Part shown: positions 57,601-64,000 of the stretch, in pieces
How positions within the stretch are numbered: position 1 is the first letter of the stretch
Layout: each line of letters opens with the position of its first letter
DNA from: Pseudomonadota bacterium
GTDB lineage: Bacteria > Pseudomonadota > Gammaproteobacteria > Halothiobacillales > Halothiobacillaceae
Assembly: GCA_021801265.1 (NCBI GenBank)
Contig: JAJYYE010000003.1
Location: 1-64,000, forward strand
Direction of reading: 5' to 3'
Length of the DNA stretch: 64,000 nucleotides
Position numbers and translations under genes: made by a program
Notes under the pieces: model-generated
Database searches by the model: none
What the model was told of the DNA's origin: nothing
Seen by the model: only the letters and a program-made list of their open reading frames with translations

Positions 57601-57781
57601 TTTAGGCACCCTGCCCATTGCCATCGGGTTTGGCGCGCAAGCCCAAGCACATCAAGCATTAGGCATTGCCGTCGTCGGAGGGTTAATCTTCTCGCAACTC
57701 CTCACGCTCTATGTCACCCCCGCATTTTACGTGGTGGCAGAGGGATTGAGCCGAAAAAGCAATCCACTCCCCACGCGCTGA
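54668..57781 (+). CDS. HAE1-type RND efflux pump
   Basis: Inner-membrane proton/drug antiporter of 1037 residues, AcrB/MexB-like length. Twelve membrane helices and two large periplasmic loops are evident. The proton-relay Asp pair in helix four is present (VGFVVDDAVVMLEN). Conserved FIQRPVMTTVL and LPVAMLPDVSFPTVTVTATLPGAS lie near the N-terminus. HAE1 pumps export hydrophobic or amphiphilic compounds; the substrate cannot be predicted. No local regulator gene is present. Confidence 0.96.
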   Translation: MSQLGQNLAAPFIQRPVMTTVLFVALIIFGVFAWRGLPVAMLPDVSFPTVTVTATLPGASAELMASAVASPMEQAFSGITGLLSVNSVNSAGTSRITLQFDLNRDINAATQDTQAAVTQAARFFPSTMTQQPTVRQQNPTDSPIVFIGLSAPNMPLYQLDAFAEQQLAVKLQAIPGVAEVRVFGGQTYAVRLLLNPYALQARNLSLPNLVTSINSSNANLPQGTLQSPNRAYTLNVDGQLTNAKAFSNLIVAYNNGAPIELNQIGQAQDGVQQDTRATWINNDRGIILAIVRQPDSNTVAIAKAIRAALPVLNASLPGGAQMRIIYDKSTYVQDAVDEVEFTLILASLLVAAVIWLFLGEWRQTLVAVISIPISILGTFAVMHLLGYSLNILTLLALTLAVGFVVDDAVVMLENIARHREMGKSPMEAALIGSREIGFTILSMTLSLAAVFLPLILMGGLLGRLFLEFGATIGIVILMSGVVALSLTPMLLARLREHKPRSVGGSVIAPKPKLMSRILAAITRGYVRSLRAALRFRWLVLLLAFGTLGGAVFFFSHLEKAFIPNSDTGMVMGMLSYPEGISFEQLKTQQQLISKAIQKNPAVRTVMSNAGQGGAGGGGSNVGFMMIQLKPASERAKLATVVQEFRGTLHKLSKELGSTRAFFIEPPAIQIGALSSNSNYQFVLQSTDQTLLNKATQDFLPVLRQIPGVTSVDSSLQIRNPQINVRILRDRAAALGVTSSALEQTLNLAFGGTQVSTIYGASDQYQVIAQLDPRYQNDLSALEAISVPGANNTLVPLSAVAQFSTGVGPLSITHYGQLPSVTLSFDLEPGYSLDQVSRAITLAADQALPHNVSGQFAGSAQAFQDSLKTLPLLLGATILVIYVILAILYESFIHPITILTALPLAGFGALASLYLFHQPLDVFSFVGIIMLVGLVKKNGIIMLDFAIHRRREGENAIDAIVDACAVRFRPITMTTLAAILGTLPIAIGFGAQAQAHQALGIAVVGGLIFSQLLTLYVTPAFYVVAEGLSRKSNPLPTR

Positions 57782-57808
57782 TGGACAGAGTGATTGAGTT
57801 ATTCATTT

Positions 57809-57824
57809 GCCGAATAATTTCGGC
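57809..57824 (+). terminator. Hairpin after the RND operon
   Basis: GCCGAA-TAAT-TTCGGC is a perfect six-pair stem with a four-base loop, 28 bases after the pump stop. There is no adjacent T-run; T-runs appear only further on at ~57939 and ~57965. The remaining ~160 bases to cynS contain no gene. Confidence 0.4.
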
Positions 57825-57986
57825 TTGAGGCGGTCATACCCGTGGGTGAACGAGGGCATTCTGTCGCCGATGTTGTGCAAAACGCCTGGGTGTATCTCCC
57901 CCTGTCAACGCCGATTTAAATTGGATATACCCCCGTTGGGTTTTTACTGTGTGTTGGTGTTGGGTTTTTCTCCCTTCGATATTTAT

Positions 57987-58430
57987 CTACCAAGATTTAT
58001 AGGGTAAAAACTTTCCATTCATTGTCACGACCACCCGATCCCCTGCCGGATTGGGTTCTTTATCAATGTGCATGCTGAAATCAATGGCGCTCATAATCCC
58101 GTCGCCAAATTTTTCGTGAATCAGTGTCTTCATGGTCGGGCCGTACACCCCGACAATTTCATACAGGCGATAAATCAGCGGATCGGTTGGCACAGCTTTC
58201 TCCCAGCTTTTTGTCGGGCAGGCCATGATGGCAGCCAACGCTTCGGGCGGCAGTTCAAGCAGGGTAACCAGTTTTTGTGCGGGTTCGGCCTTAAGGCTGT
58301 TCATGCCGAGGCAGGCAGATACCGAAAACACCGGCGAGAGGCCGATCCCGGCGGCGATACCCTCCCAGGTCAGGCCCATTGCGGCTTTTTTTTCCAGAAT
58401 CAGGGCGGTCAGTGTTTCTTTCATCATCAT
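57987..58430 (-). CDS. cynS: Cyanase
   Basis: Converts cyanate and bicarbonate to ammonia and carbon dioxide. It has 147 residues from the ATG at 58430, which has a GGAG site. The catalytic triad is complete: Arg88 and Glu91 in YRLYEIV and Ser114 in GIMSAIDFSM, with the same spacing as E. coli Arg96/Glu99/Ser122. No cynT carbonic anhydrase or cyanate transporter is adjacent. It is divergent from the OsmC-led operon, with a 424-base shared regulatory gap. Confidence 0.96.
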   Translation of the reverse strand: MMMKETLTALILEKKAAMGLTWEGIAAGIGLSPVFSVSACLGMNSLKAEPAQKLVTLLELPPEALAAIMACPTKSWEKAVPTDPLIYRLYEIVGVYGPTMKTLIHEKFGDGIMSAIDFSMHIDKEPNPAGDRVVVTMNGKFLPYKSW

Positions 58431-58487
58431 GCGGGTTCTCCAGTCGATTAGGTTCAGGGCGCGCATTCGCGCTGCAGTAGTTCTTTA

Positions 58488-58503
58488 TCAAGAATCTTGC
58501 CAA
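58488..58503 (-). promoter_or_regulatory. Imperfect sigma-54-like site upstream of cynS
   Basis: On the minus strand TTGGCA-N6-TTGA gives a good -24 half with correct ten-base GG-to-(GC) spacing, but the -12 half reads GA instead of GC. If active, transcription would begin about 46 bases before the cynS ATG. Confidence 0.25.
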
Positions 58504-58671
58504 CCCCAATAACGCATATTACCCACTTGTATATGCGGGCACGTCCAAAAAAATAAAATCGAATAAATTCAACTTTTTGAATAATAAAAATTGGCAAACC
58601 ACATCCGTTGACACCACGTCATTGGGCTCCTGCTGGCAAAACCGATCTTCGCTCATTCATCACGGGAGTCG

Positions 58672-58708
58672 ACATTGACGACAATGTTCAATAAAACCGG
58701 ACATTGTC
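58672..58708 (+). promoter_or_regulatory. Candidate upstream activator sites
   Basis: A perfect palindrome, ACATTG-ACGA-CAATGT (58672-58687), is followed 12 bases on by the related GACATTGTC (58700-58708). Their centres are about 145 and 120 bases before the start site predicted from the -24/-12 promoter, the normal range for enhancer-binding proteins. They do not match the NifA site TGT-N10-ACA. Confidence 0.5.
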
Positions 58709-58796
58709 TGACCACTCACCCCTGCGTTATGACAATCCCGACTCATCAAAAAAATAAAACTGCCATGAAACCGCATGCTCATTGAGTTTTCTCAAT

Positions 58797-58813
58797 TTGG
58801 CACGGAGTCTGCA
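58797..58813 (+). promoter_or_regulatory. Sigma-54 (-24/-12) promoter of the OsmC-led operon
   Basis: TTGGCACG-GAGT-CTGCA matches the consensus YTGGCACG-N4-TTGCW at every defined position except the first T of TTGC. GG at 58799-58800 and GC at 58811-58812 are separated by exactly ten bases. The predicted start is near 58824, about 30 bases before the ATG at 58855, leaving room for the GAGG ribosome binding site. rpoN is in this window at 29.8 kb. Confidence 0.85.
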
Positions 58814-58854
58814 ATTGTTTGGTTGCAACAACAACCCTGCTGAGGAAAATTTTC

Positions 58855-59418
58855 ATGAGCACTGAATTTCAAGAACCCATTGCACCTGCCTGTGTCCGCC
58901 AGGCCTTGCGTGAAATCAACAAAGCCGGTCTCAATGCACTGGGCGAAAAAGGTAAGGCTAATCCCGATGCTGTCGTCACCCTAAAAGCCAAAACCGTGTG
59001 CGAAGGCCAGTTTCGTAATCTGACCTACATTCGCGCGTTGGCTCCCGTCGTCGTCGATGAACCGCCGCACCTGCTTGGCGAAGATACTGCGCCGAACCCA
59101 TCCGAAGCGCTGTTGGCCGCACTGGGCGCGTGCCTCGCGGTTGGTGTGCATGCCAACGCAACGTCACGTGGCATCCAGTTGACCAAACTCGAATTGCATA
59201 TTGAAGGAGATATTAATGTCACCGCTGTTTGGGGCACCGGGGATCTGGACGAGAATAAACCGTTGGGATTTACCGCCATCCGCGTCAAGTTTGATGTGGA
59301 AACACTCTCCCCGCTTTTAACGGCTGAGCTCGATGAACTCCTGCAACATGCGAAGAAGTGGTCACCCGTGGCCAATACGATGATGCGCCCGGTCGCTTTG
59401 GATTGCGCCTTGTTGTAA
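58855..59418 (+). CDS. OsmC-family protein lacking the second redox Cys
   Basis: A 187-residue OsmC/Ohr-fold protein. The first catalytic Cys is present (Cys93 in LGACLAVGVHANA), but the second position, normally CP in the C-terminal part, reads Ser170-Pro171 (KKWSPVAN), so the standard two-Cys peroxidase cycle cannot operate. Four other Cys lie elsewhere (13, 49, 184 among them). The ATG at 58855 has a GAGG site; a TTG at 58819 would lie upstream of the predicted transcript start. It is first in the sigma-54-type operon. Confidence 0.88.
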   Translation: MSTEFQEPIAPACVRQALREINKAGLNALGEKGKANPDAVVTLKAKTVCEGQFRNLTYIRALAPVVVDEPPHLLGEDTAPNPSEALLAALGACLAVGVHANATSRGIQLTKLELHIEGDINVTAVWGTGDLDENKPLGFTAIRVKFDVETLSPLLTAELDELLQHAKKWSPVANTMMRPVALDCALL

Positions 59419-59482
59419 GCCCACACCAATCAACGCGCGCGGTTCATCCTGTGAGCGATTGAACCTATTCGAGGATTTTCTC

Positions 59483-60616
59483 ATGAAAACACGCACACCC
59501 ATGGCGTCTGCTACCCCGCCCATCTCGCCAGATTCTTTGATTTTGAACCAGGTACGCGATGTGGTTCGTGATCGACTGGCGCCGCTCACCGTCAAAATCG
59601 ATGAAGGTTACTATCCGGCCGAGGTGCTCCGCGCCCTGGGTGAAGCCGGTGCCTTCCGCCAGCACCTGGCCTCGCACAATGGCCGCAATACCTTTGATGT
59701 ACAAACCGCGCTGGCCGCCATGGATGTCGTTTCGCAGGAATGTATGTCCACAGGTTTTATGGTGTGGGCGCAGGATGTGGTGTGCTGGTACATCGAGATG
59801 TCGAACAACGACCATCTCAAGCAAACCGTTTTACCGAAACTCGCCAGTGGCAAGGTGCTGGGCGGCACCGCGCTGTCCAATCCGATGAAGTATCTGGCCG
59901 GCATCGAACCCTTGCTATTAACCGCCACCGAAACCGATGACGGATTCATGTTAAATGGCACACTGCCCTGGGTGTCCAACCTCGGATCCGGTCACTGGTT
60001 TGGCTCCATCTTCAAGGTGGTGGGCGATAATCCCCGCGATGTCATGGCTTTGGTGAATACCGACTGGGCGGGTCTGGAACTCAGGCAATTGGCCAAATTT
60101 TGCGGCATGGAAGGAACGGGTACCTACGCGATGTTTTTCAAGGATGTGTTCGTACCCAAAAACCATGTGCTGGGCGACCCGCTCATTCCTTATCTTAAAA
60201 AGATGAAAGCCGGATTTGTTTTGCTGCAAACCGGCATGGCCACAGGGTTAATTGAAGGCTGCATTGAGCTTTGCGAGGCTGCAGAACTCCAATTCGGCCA
60301 CGTGAACTGCTATCTCGACGATCGCCCGGATGAACTGCGCGAAGCGCTTGACGATACGCGGGAATTGATCGGCGAATTGTGCACTGATGTATTCAACCCC
60401 AAACCAGAATTCATGCGTCGGGTCTTAGAAGCGAGGTTACTCGGCTCCGAATTATCCCTGCGGGCGGCCAGCTCGGCGATGTTGCACACCGGTGCCAATG
60501 GCTATCTGCACGATGCCCCGGCACAACGCAAGCTGCGTGAAGCCTATTTCGTGGCCATTGTCACCCCGGCCATTAAGCACCTGCGCAAAGAGTTGGATAC
60601 CTTGGCAACCGCTTGA
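59483..60616 (+). CDS. Acyl-CoA-dehydrogenase-fold flavoprotein
   Basis: A 377-residue member of the acyl-CoA dehydrogenase superfamily: helical N-terminal domain, central beta domain (GGTALSNPM; GTLPWVSNLGSGHWFGSIF) and C-terminal helical bundle. The C-terminal region where classical enzymes carry the catalytic Glu (YEGT) reads REAYFVAIVTPAIKHL, without a Glu there. Related non-classical members (SfnB/DszC type) are flavin monooxygenases of sulfur compounds; that comparison is suggestive only. The ATG has a GAGG site. It lies between the OsmC-like gene and a rubredoxin-reductase gene. Confidence 0.85.
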   Translation: MKTRTPMASATPPISPDSLILNQVRDVVRDRLAPLTVKIDEGYYPAEVLRALGEAGAFRQHLASHNGRNTFDVQTALAAMDVVSQECMSTGFMVWAQDVVCWYIEMSNNDHLKQTVLPKLASGKVLGGTALSNPMKYLAGIEPLLLTATETDDGFMLNGTLPWVSNLGSGHWFGSIFKVVGDNPRDVMALVNTDWAGLELRQLAKFCGMEGTGTYAMFFKDVFVPKNHVLGDPLIPYLKKMKAGFVLLQTGMATGLIEGCIELCEAAELQFGHVNCYLDDRPDELREALDDTRELIGELCTDVFNPKPEFMRRVLEARLLGSELSLRAASSAMLHTGANGYLHDAPAQRKLREAYFVAIVTPAIKHLRKELDTLATA

Positions 60617-60650
60617 TGAACTCAGGGCACTTAACGAGGAAATCTCGACC

Positions 60651-62060
60651 ATGAACACGCCCCGCTGGATCTGTACGGTATGCGGCTGGATTTATAACGA
60701 AGTCGAAGGCGACCCCGATAGCGGAATTGCACCCGGAACGCGTTTCGAAGACATCCCGGCAAATTGGTCCTGTCCATTGTGCGGGGTCACCAAAGCCGAT
60801 TTCATCACGCTAGAGGCATACGCCGCCCAACGCGCATCCAGCGGCCCAAAAACTCGCCCGCGCCGCGCTCGTGGTCAAATCGGCGGTGAAGATACCGTGG
60901 TCATTATCGGTGGCGGCATTGCAGGATGGACGGTCGCCGAACGGCTACGCGAACGGGATCCCGAACGCCCCATCACACTCATTACCGCCGACGATGGCTG
61001 CATCTATCCCAAACCGGCGCTATCCATGGCCATTGGCCAAGGGCGCAGCCCGGATGATCTCATCGAACAATCAGGCACGGAAAAAGCCGCAGCGTTAGGG
61101 GTTACCCTGCAAGCAAATACCCGCGTGATGGGCATCAAACCCATCAACAAGCGCCTAACCACGACCAAAGGCAATGTGAAATATGGCCAATTGGTGCTGG
61201 CATTGGGTGCGAGCCAACGCCGCCATAGCTTTGCAGGCGATGCGGCAGACGACATCCTGCGCATCAACGATCTGACGAGCTACCGGCATTTACGCTCACT
61301 ACTGGAAGGAGAATCACGCCATATTGTTTTGATCGGTGCCGGATTGATTGGTGTGGAATTGGCCGAAGATATGACCGCCGGTGGACATCGAGTCACCCTG
61401 CTGGATGTGGGCACGCAACTTCTTGGCCGACTGGCACCGCCTTCCATTGCCCAGCAGTTACTGACCGCAATGACACCAAAAGGGGTATCGTTCTGCCCCG
61501 GCGTGAGCTTGGCAGCGCTTGATCGCGAGGCCAATCGCTATCGCGCCATGCTCACCAATGGCGCGGCACTCGCCACCGACATCGTTATTTCTGCGATGGG
61601 GCTGATGCCAAATATTGAATTGGCCAAACACGCCGGCTTGCAGGTCGGTCGCGGGATTATCGCTCAGGCAAGTGATCTTCGCACCAGTGATCAGGATATC
61701 TTCGCGGTGGGTGACTGCGCCGAGATTGATGGCCGCAGTTATTACTACATTGACCCCATTCGCCGCCAAGCCGAGACAGTTGCAGCGAGTCTGTGCGGTG
61801 AACATCATCCTTTTGAGCGTCATCCGATTTCGATCCGAGTTAAAACCCCCAGTTTGGCACTGCATTTATGCCCACCCGATCAATCCGTTGCGGATTTTGG
61901 TGATTGGCACTTTCACGCAGGCGAAGGCATCAATAGCCGAGTGGATTTCCTGGCACATCAACGGCTGGCCGGTTACGCGTTATCCGGAAGCCATACCCAA
62001 GAAAGTGAACTACTGAACAAGGTCTTGATTTCACAGCTAAACCCACCCCCTCAAAACTGA
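60651..62060 (+). CDS. Rubredoxin fused to NAD(P)H-dependent rubredoxin reductase
   Basis: A 469-residue fusion. Rubredoxin occupies residues 1-55 with iron ligands Cys8, Cys11, Cys41 and Cys44. After a basic linker, the FAD/NAD reductase begins at VVIIGGGIAGWTVAERL; the NAD-binding IVLIGAGLIGVELAEDM and the FAD-binding IFAVGDCAEI follow. The fusion delivers electrons from NAD(P)H to an oxygenase, oxidase or peroxide reductase. The ATG at 60651 has an AGGA site, and its acyl-CoA-dehydrogenase-fold neighbour is a candidate partner. Confidence 0.94.
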   Translation: MNTPRWICTVCGWIYNEVEGDPDSGIAPGTRFEDIPANWSCPLCGVTKADFITLEAYAAQRASSGPKTRPRRARGQIGGEDTVVIIGGGIAGWTVAERLRERDPERPITLITADDGCIYPKPALSMAIGQGRSPDDLIEQSGTEKAAALGVTLQANTRVMGIKPINKRLTTTKGNVKYGQLVLALGASQRRHSFAGDAADDILRINDLTSYRHLRSLLEGESRHIVLIGAGLIGVELAEDMTAGGHRVTLLDVGTQLLGRLAPPSIAQQLLTAMTPKGVSFCPGVSLAALDREANRYRAMLTNGAALATDIVISAMGLMPNIELAKHAGLQVGRGIIAQASDLRTSDQDIFAVGDCAEIDGRSYYYIDPIRRQAETVAASLCGEHHPFERHPISIRVKTPSLALHLCPPDQSVADFGDWHFHAGEGINSRVDFLAHQRLAGYALSGSHTQESELLNKVLISQLNPPPQN

Positions 62061-62092
62061 CTTCCCGCCCCACCACCCCAAGGAGATACGCC

Positions 62093-62950
62093 ATGAGCTC
62101 TGTACTATTATCCGCTGCTGAACTCAACACGCTAATGCACAAAGAACCCATCGTAGTGATTGATGCCCGAAATCCGGCGGCCTATGCCGACGGTCATATT
62201 CCAGGCGCAGTCAACATTCACGATATTTTTACGTTTCTGGCCACGTCAACCCCTGAAGGCCTGAAAGCATTAAACACCCAGTTTGCAGAAACATTTGGGA
62301 ATAGCGGACTATCCGGCAAAGAAACCGCCGTAATTTATGAAGATGCCATGAATACCGGATTTGGCATGTCATGCCGGGGATACTTTTTACTCAGTTATAT
62401 GGGCTATCCCAAAATCAAGATTCTTCATGGCGGTTACCAAGCGTGGCTAGCAGAATCGCTGCCCATTACCGCCGACGTTGTGCGGCCCGAACCCGCCACG
62501 TTTACACTCTCGGACACCGGAACAGACTTCATGATCGGCAAAGATGAAGTGCTGGCCGCCCTCGGCAATGATGAAATTGTATTACTGGATGTCCGGGACA
62601 TCGACGAATGGATCGCCACCAGCTCATCGCCTTATGGCAAAGATTTTTGCCCCCGCAAGGGACGGTTGCCCGGCGCCCGATGGATTGAGTGGTACCGCCT
62701 GATGAAACCGGGTGCTGTCCCCCTGTTCAAAGCACCAGAAGAAATTCTGGCTGAATGCGATACCGTCGGTATCCGCAAGGATACCCCGGTCTATCTGTAC
62801 TGCTTCAAAGGCGCGCGCGCTTCCAACACGTTCGTGGCACTGAAATCGGCCGGTATCGAGAATGTCAAACTCTACTTCGGTTCCTGGAACGAGTGGTCGC
62901 GCGATCCTTCCCTGCCCATCGAAGAAGGCTTACCCTACGCCTCAATTTGA
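62093..62950 (+). CDS. Two-domain sulfurtransferase (rhodanese type)
   Basis: A 285-residue tandem rhodanese protein. The first domain (VVIDARNPAAYADGHIPGAVNI) is structural. The second carries the active Cys237 in the loop YCFKGARAS and the preceding LLDVRDIDEW. No signal peptide is present, so it acts in the cytoplasm. Substrate could be thiosulfate, 3-mercaptopyruvate or a persulfide; the loop CFKGAR has the six-residue length of rhodaneses. A strong AAGGAG precedes the ATG. It lies 32 bases after the reductase. Confidence 0.93.
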   Translation: MSSVLLSAAELNTLMHKEPIVVIDARNPAAYADGHIPGAVNIHDIFTFLATSTPEGLKALNTQFAETFGNSGLSGKETAVIYEDAMNTGFGMSCRGYFLLSYMGYPKIKILHGGYQAWLAESLPITADVVRPEPATFTLSDTGTDFMIGKDEVLAALGNDEIVLLDVRDIDEWIATSSSPYGKDFCPRKGRLPGARWIEWYRLMKPGAVPLFKAPEEILAECDTVGIRKDTPVYLYCFKGARASNTFVALKSAGIENVKLYFGSWNEWSRDPSLPIEEGLPYASI

Positions 62951-63014
62951 GCCGGGCGATTAATCGACGTAGCATGTACCGATTCCGCATCGAATATCAT
63001 TTATTTGAGTTTTC

Positions 63015-63047
63015 ATGTGCGGTGATCGGGGGATAATAACCGCACGT
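63015..63047 (+). terminator. Hairpin between the sulfurtransferase and CopD-like genes
   Basis: GTGCGGT and ACCGCAC (63017-63023, 63039-63045) form a seven-pair stem, extendable to nine with a G-T pair, and a 15-base loop. There is no T-run. It may partially end the operon or set the level of the last gene. Confidence 0.4.
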
Positions 63048-63080
63048 AACTCCATCACCACTTAACAAGATAGCCCCACA

Positions 63081-63524
63081 ATGAACAACATCCTGATCAC
63101 TGTGCACAGCCTTGCTGCAACCCTCTGGATCGGCGGCATTTTTTTCGCCTTCATGATCCTGCGACCGATCAGCGCCCAGCTTGAACCACCCACCCGGCTT
63201 CGCCTCTGGGTTAACGTTTTCCGCGGCTTTTTCCCTTGGGTTTGGGGATTTATTGCCCTGCTGGTGGCGAGTGGCTATGCCGATTTGATCGTGCGTTTCG
63301 GCCTCAGCGGGTTTTATCTGCCTCGTCTTTTGGCGATGCAGATCATTGGCTGGATCATGATCCTGTTATTTGCCTATCTGCACACTATCCTGCTGCGTCG
63401 ATTTGCCGCCGCCGTGGACGCGGCATATTGGACAGAGGCCGCAACCGTCATGGTGCCCATCCGCCGCATCATGGCGACCAACCTGTTCCTGGGTTTGCTG
63501 CTTATCCCGATTGGCATAGCCTGA
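63081..63524 (+). CDS. CopD-like four-helix membrane protein
   Basis: A 147-residue inner-membrane protein with four helices. The N-terminal HSLAATLWIGGIFFAFMILRP motif, with a His in the first helix, is shared by CopD-type and related heme- or copper-associated membrane proteins. The specific function is unknown. It is the last rightward gene of the cluster, 130 bases after the sulfurtransferase with a hairpin between, and converges on the activator gene. Confidence 0.8.
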   Translation: MNNILITVHSLAATLWIGGIFFAFMILRPISAQLEPPTRLRLWVNVFRGFFPWVWGFIALLVASGYADLIVRFGLSGFYLPRLLAMQIIGWIMILLFAYLHTILLRRFAAAVDAAYWTEAATVMVPIRRIMATNLFLGLLLIPIGIA

Positions 63525-63541
63525 ACCTGGCACGACCCCGG

Positions 63542-64000
63542 CTATTGAGCGAGCAAACCCAGTTTTTCCAGCCGATAGCGAAACTGCCGTGGCGTCATGC
63601 CCAGGGATGCGGCCGCACGGGTTTTATTGCCGCGCGTGCTCCGGAGCGCTTCCCGTAAACTTGCAATTTCATCAGCGCTTACCCAACCATATCCGCGCAG
63701 AGGAATATCTGCGTGGCGTGGTGGAGAGACTCCAGACAGGGCCATGAGGGGCACAGCGACTTCCTGCGCCTGGGCCGTGCCTGCCTCAAGGTGAGTCCCG
63801 ATATGCGATTCATGCTGCAAAATTAACGTAATGTCATTGATCGCAATTTGTCGATCTTGAGCGATCAGAACTGAACGTTTAATAACATTTTCCAATTGAC
63901 GAATATTGCCCGGCCAATTATAGGCCTCGAGTCGCTCCAATACGCCGACGCCGAACATGGTATTGCGATCGAATTCCTGATTGGCCGTTTGCAAAAAATG
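63542..64000 (-). CDS. Sigma-54-dependent activator, C-terminal part (runs off the window)
   Basis: The frame is open through the window edge; reading begins with HFLQTANQEF, typical of the end of the AAA+ domain, so the real start lies beyond 64000. RLEAYNWPGNIRQLENVIKRSVLIA is the classic enhancer-binding-protein segment. After a ~50-residue linker, a Fis-type helix-turn-helix ends the protein (NKTRAAASLGMTPRQFRYRLEKLGL), resembling the NifA group. The sensory N-terminus cannot be seen. It converges on the CopD-like gene and is the obvious candidate regulator of the -24/-12 promoter at 58.8 kb. Confidence 0.9.
   Translation of the reverse strand, partial: HFLQTANQEFDRNTMFGVGVLERLEAYNWPGNIRQLENVIKRSVLIAQDRQIAINDITLILQHESHIGTHLEAGTAQAQEVAVPLMALSGVSPPRHADIPLRGYGWVSADEIASLREALRSTRGNKTRAAASLGMTPRQFRYRLEKLGLLAQ

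Noticed and set aside
58819-58854. TTG start that would lengthen the OsmC-like protein by 12 residues
   Set aside because: It lies before the predicted sigma-54 transcript start and has no ribosome binding site; the ATG at 58855 has GAGG.
60492-60650. Upstream extension of the rubredoxin-reductase frame into the flavoprotein gene
   Set aside because: The rubredoxin domain begins naturally at the ATG at 60651, which has a ribosome binding site; the extension is out-of-frame flavoprotein sequence.

Overview
The window reads as chromosomal DNA of a diderm gammaproteobacterium. The supporting evidence is gene order: ffs-dnaX-ebfC-recR; mla genes-murA-hisG-hisD-hisC; kdsD-kdsC-lptCAB-rpoN-hpf-ptsN-hprK-rapZ. 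Base composition is near 50% G+C except for an AT-rich stretch at about 8.3-12.3 kb. A lithotrophic or sulfur-oxidising lifestyle (Halothiobacillus-like) fits the glycogen genes, the sugar-free PTS branch, the short-Q-loop bd oxidase, the cyanase and the sulfurtransferase. That is inference only; no ribosomal RNA or autotrophy gene is present to fix the taxonomy.

Layout. 0.15-1.4 kb: MgtC/DUF4010 membrane protein. 1.5-12.7 kb: glycogen block, with malQ, a GH57 enzyme and glgC leftward and glgB-glgA rightward; the rightward unit continues into a DUF1631 gene and a PilZ gene. 12.7-15.5 kb: recR, ebfC, dnaX and the 4.5S SRP RNA. 15.6-20 kb: hisC, hisD, hisG, murA. 20-25.8 kb: a Mla phospholipid-transport operon with a TolC-family outer-membrane protein in the slot where mlaA is found in some proteobacterial mla operons, led by a SUMF1-like gene and an unknown gene. 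26-34.9 kb: Kdo and LPS export genes, rpoN, hpf and a regulatory PTS (ptsN, hprK, rapZ, EIIA-Man-like, HPr) with no enzyme I. 34.9-39.3 kb: mnmC, then a second PilZ protein, a diguanylate cyclase and a lone PAS protein.

39.6-47.6 kb: cytochrome bd block (cydD, cydC, small lipoprotein, cydA, cydB, small membrane protein, DUF1461 protein) with a palindrome-rich 600-base leader before cydA. 47.6-51.3 kb: LysR regulator, pirin, nitroreductase and two tandem YXWGXW-type lipoproteins. 51.8-57.8 kb: a complete HAE1-type RND efflux operon. 58.0-64.0 kb: cyanase, then a rightward redox/sulfur operon (OsmC-like protein, acyl-CoA-dehydrogenase-fold flavoprotein, rubredoxin-fused reductase, two-domain sulfurtransferase, CopD-like membrane protein), ending at the C-terminal part of a sigma-54 activator gene.

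The most interesting region is the last one. A near-perfect -24/-12 sigma-54 promoter precedes the OsmC-like gene and upstream palindromes sit at enhancer distance. A sigma-54 activator gene lies at the far end of the cluster, and rpoN itself is in the window. The flavoprotein lacks the usual catalytic Glu of acyl-CoA dehydrogenases and the OsmC-like protein lacks the second redox Cys, so the pathway is probably not ordinary beta-oxidation or peroxide defence. Second is the TolC-containing Mla operon, which suggests a different outer-membrane partner for the MCE transporter.
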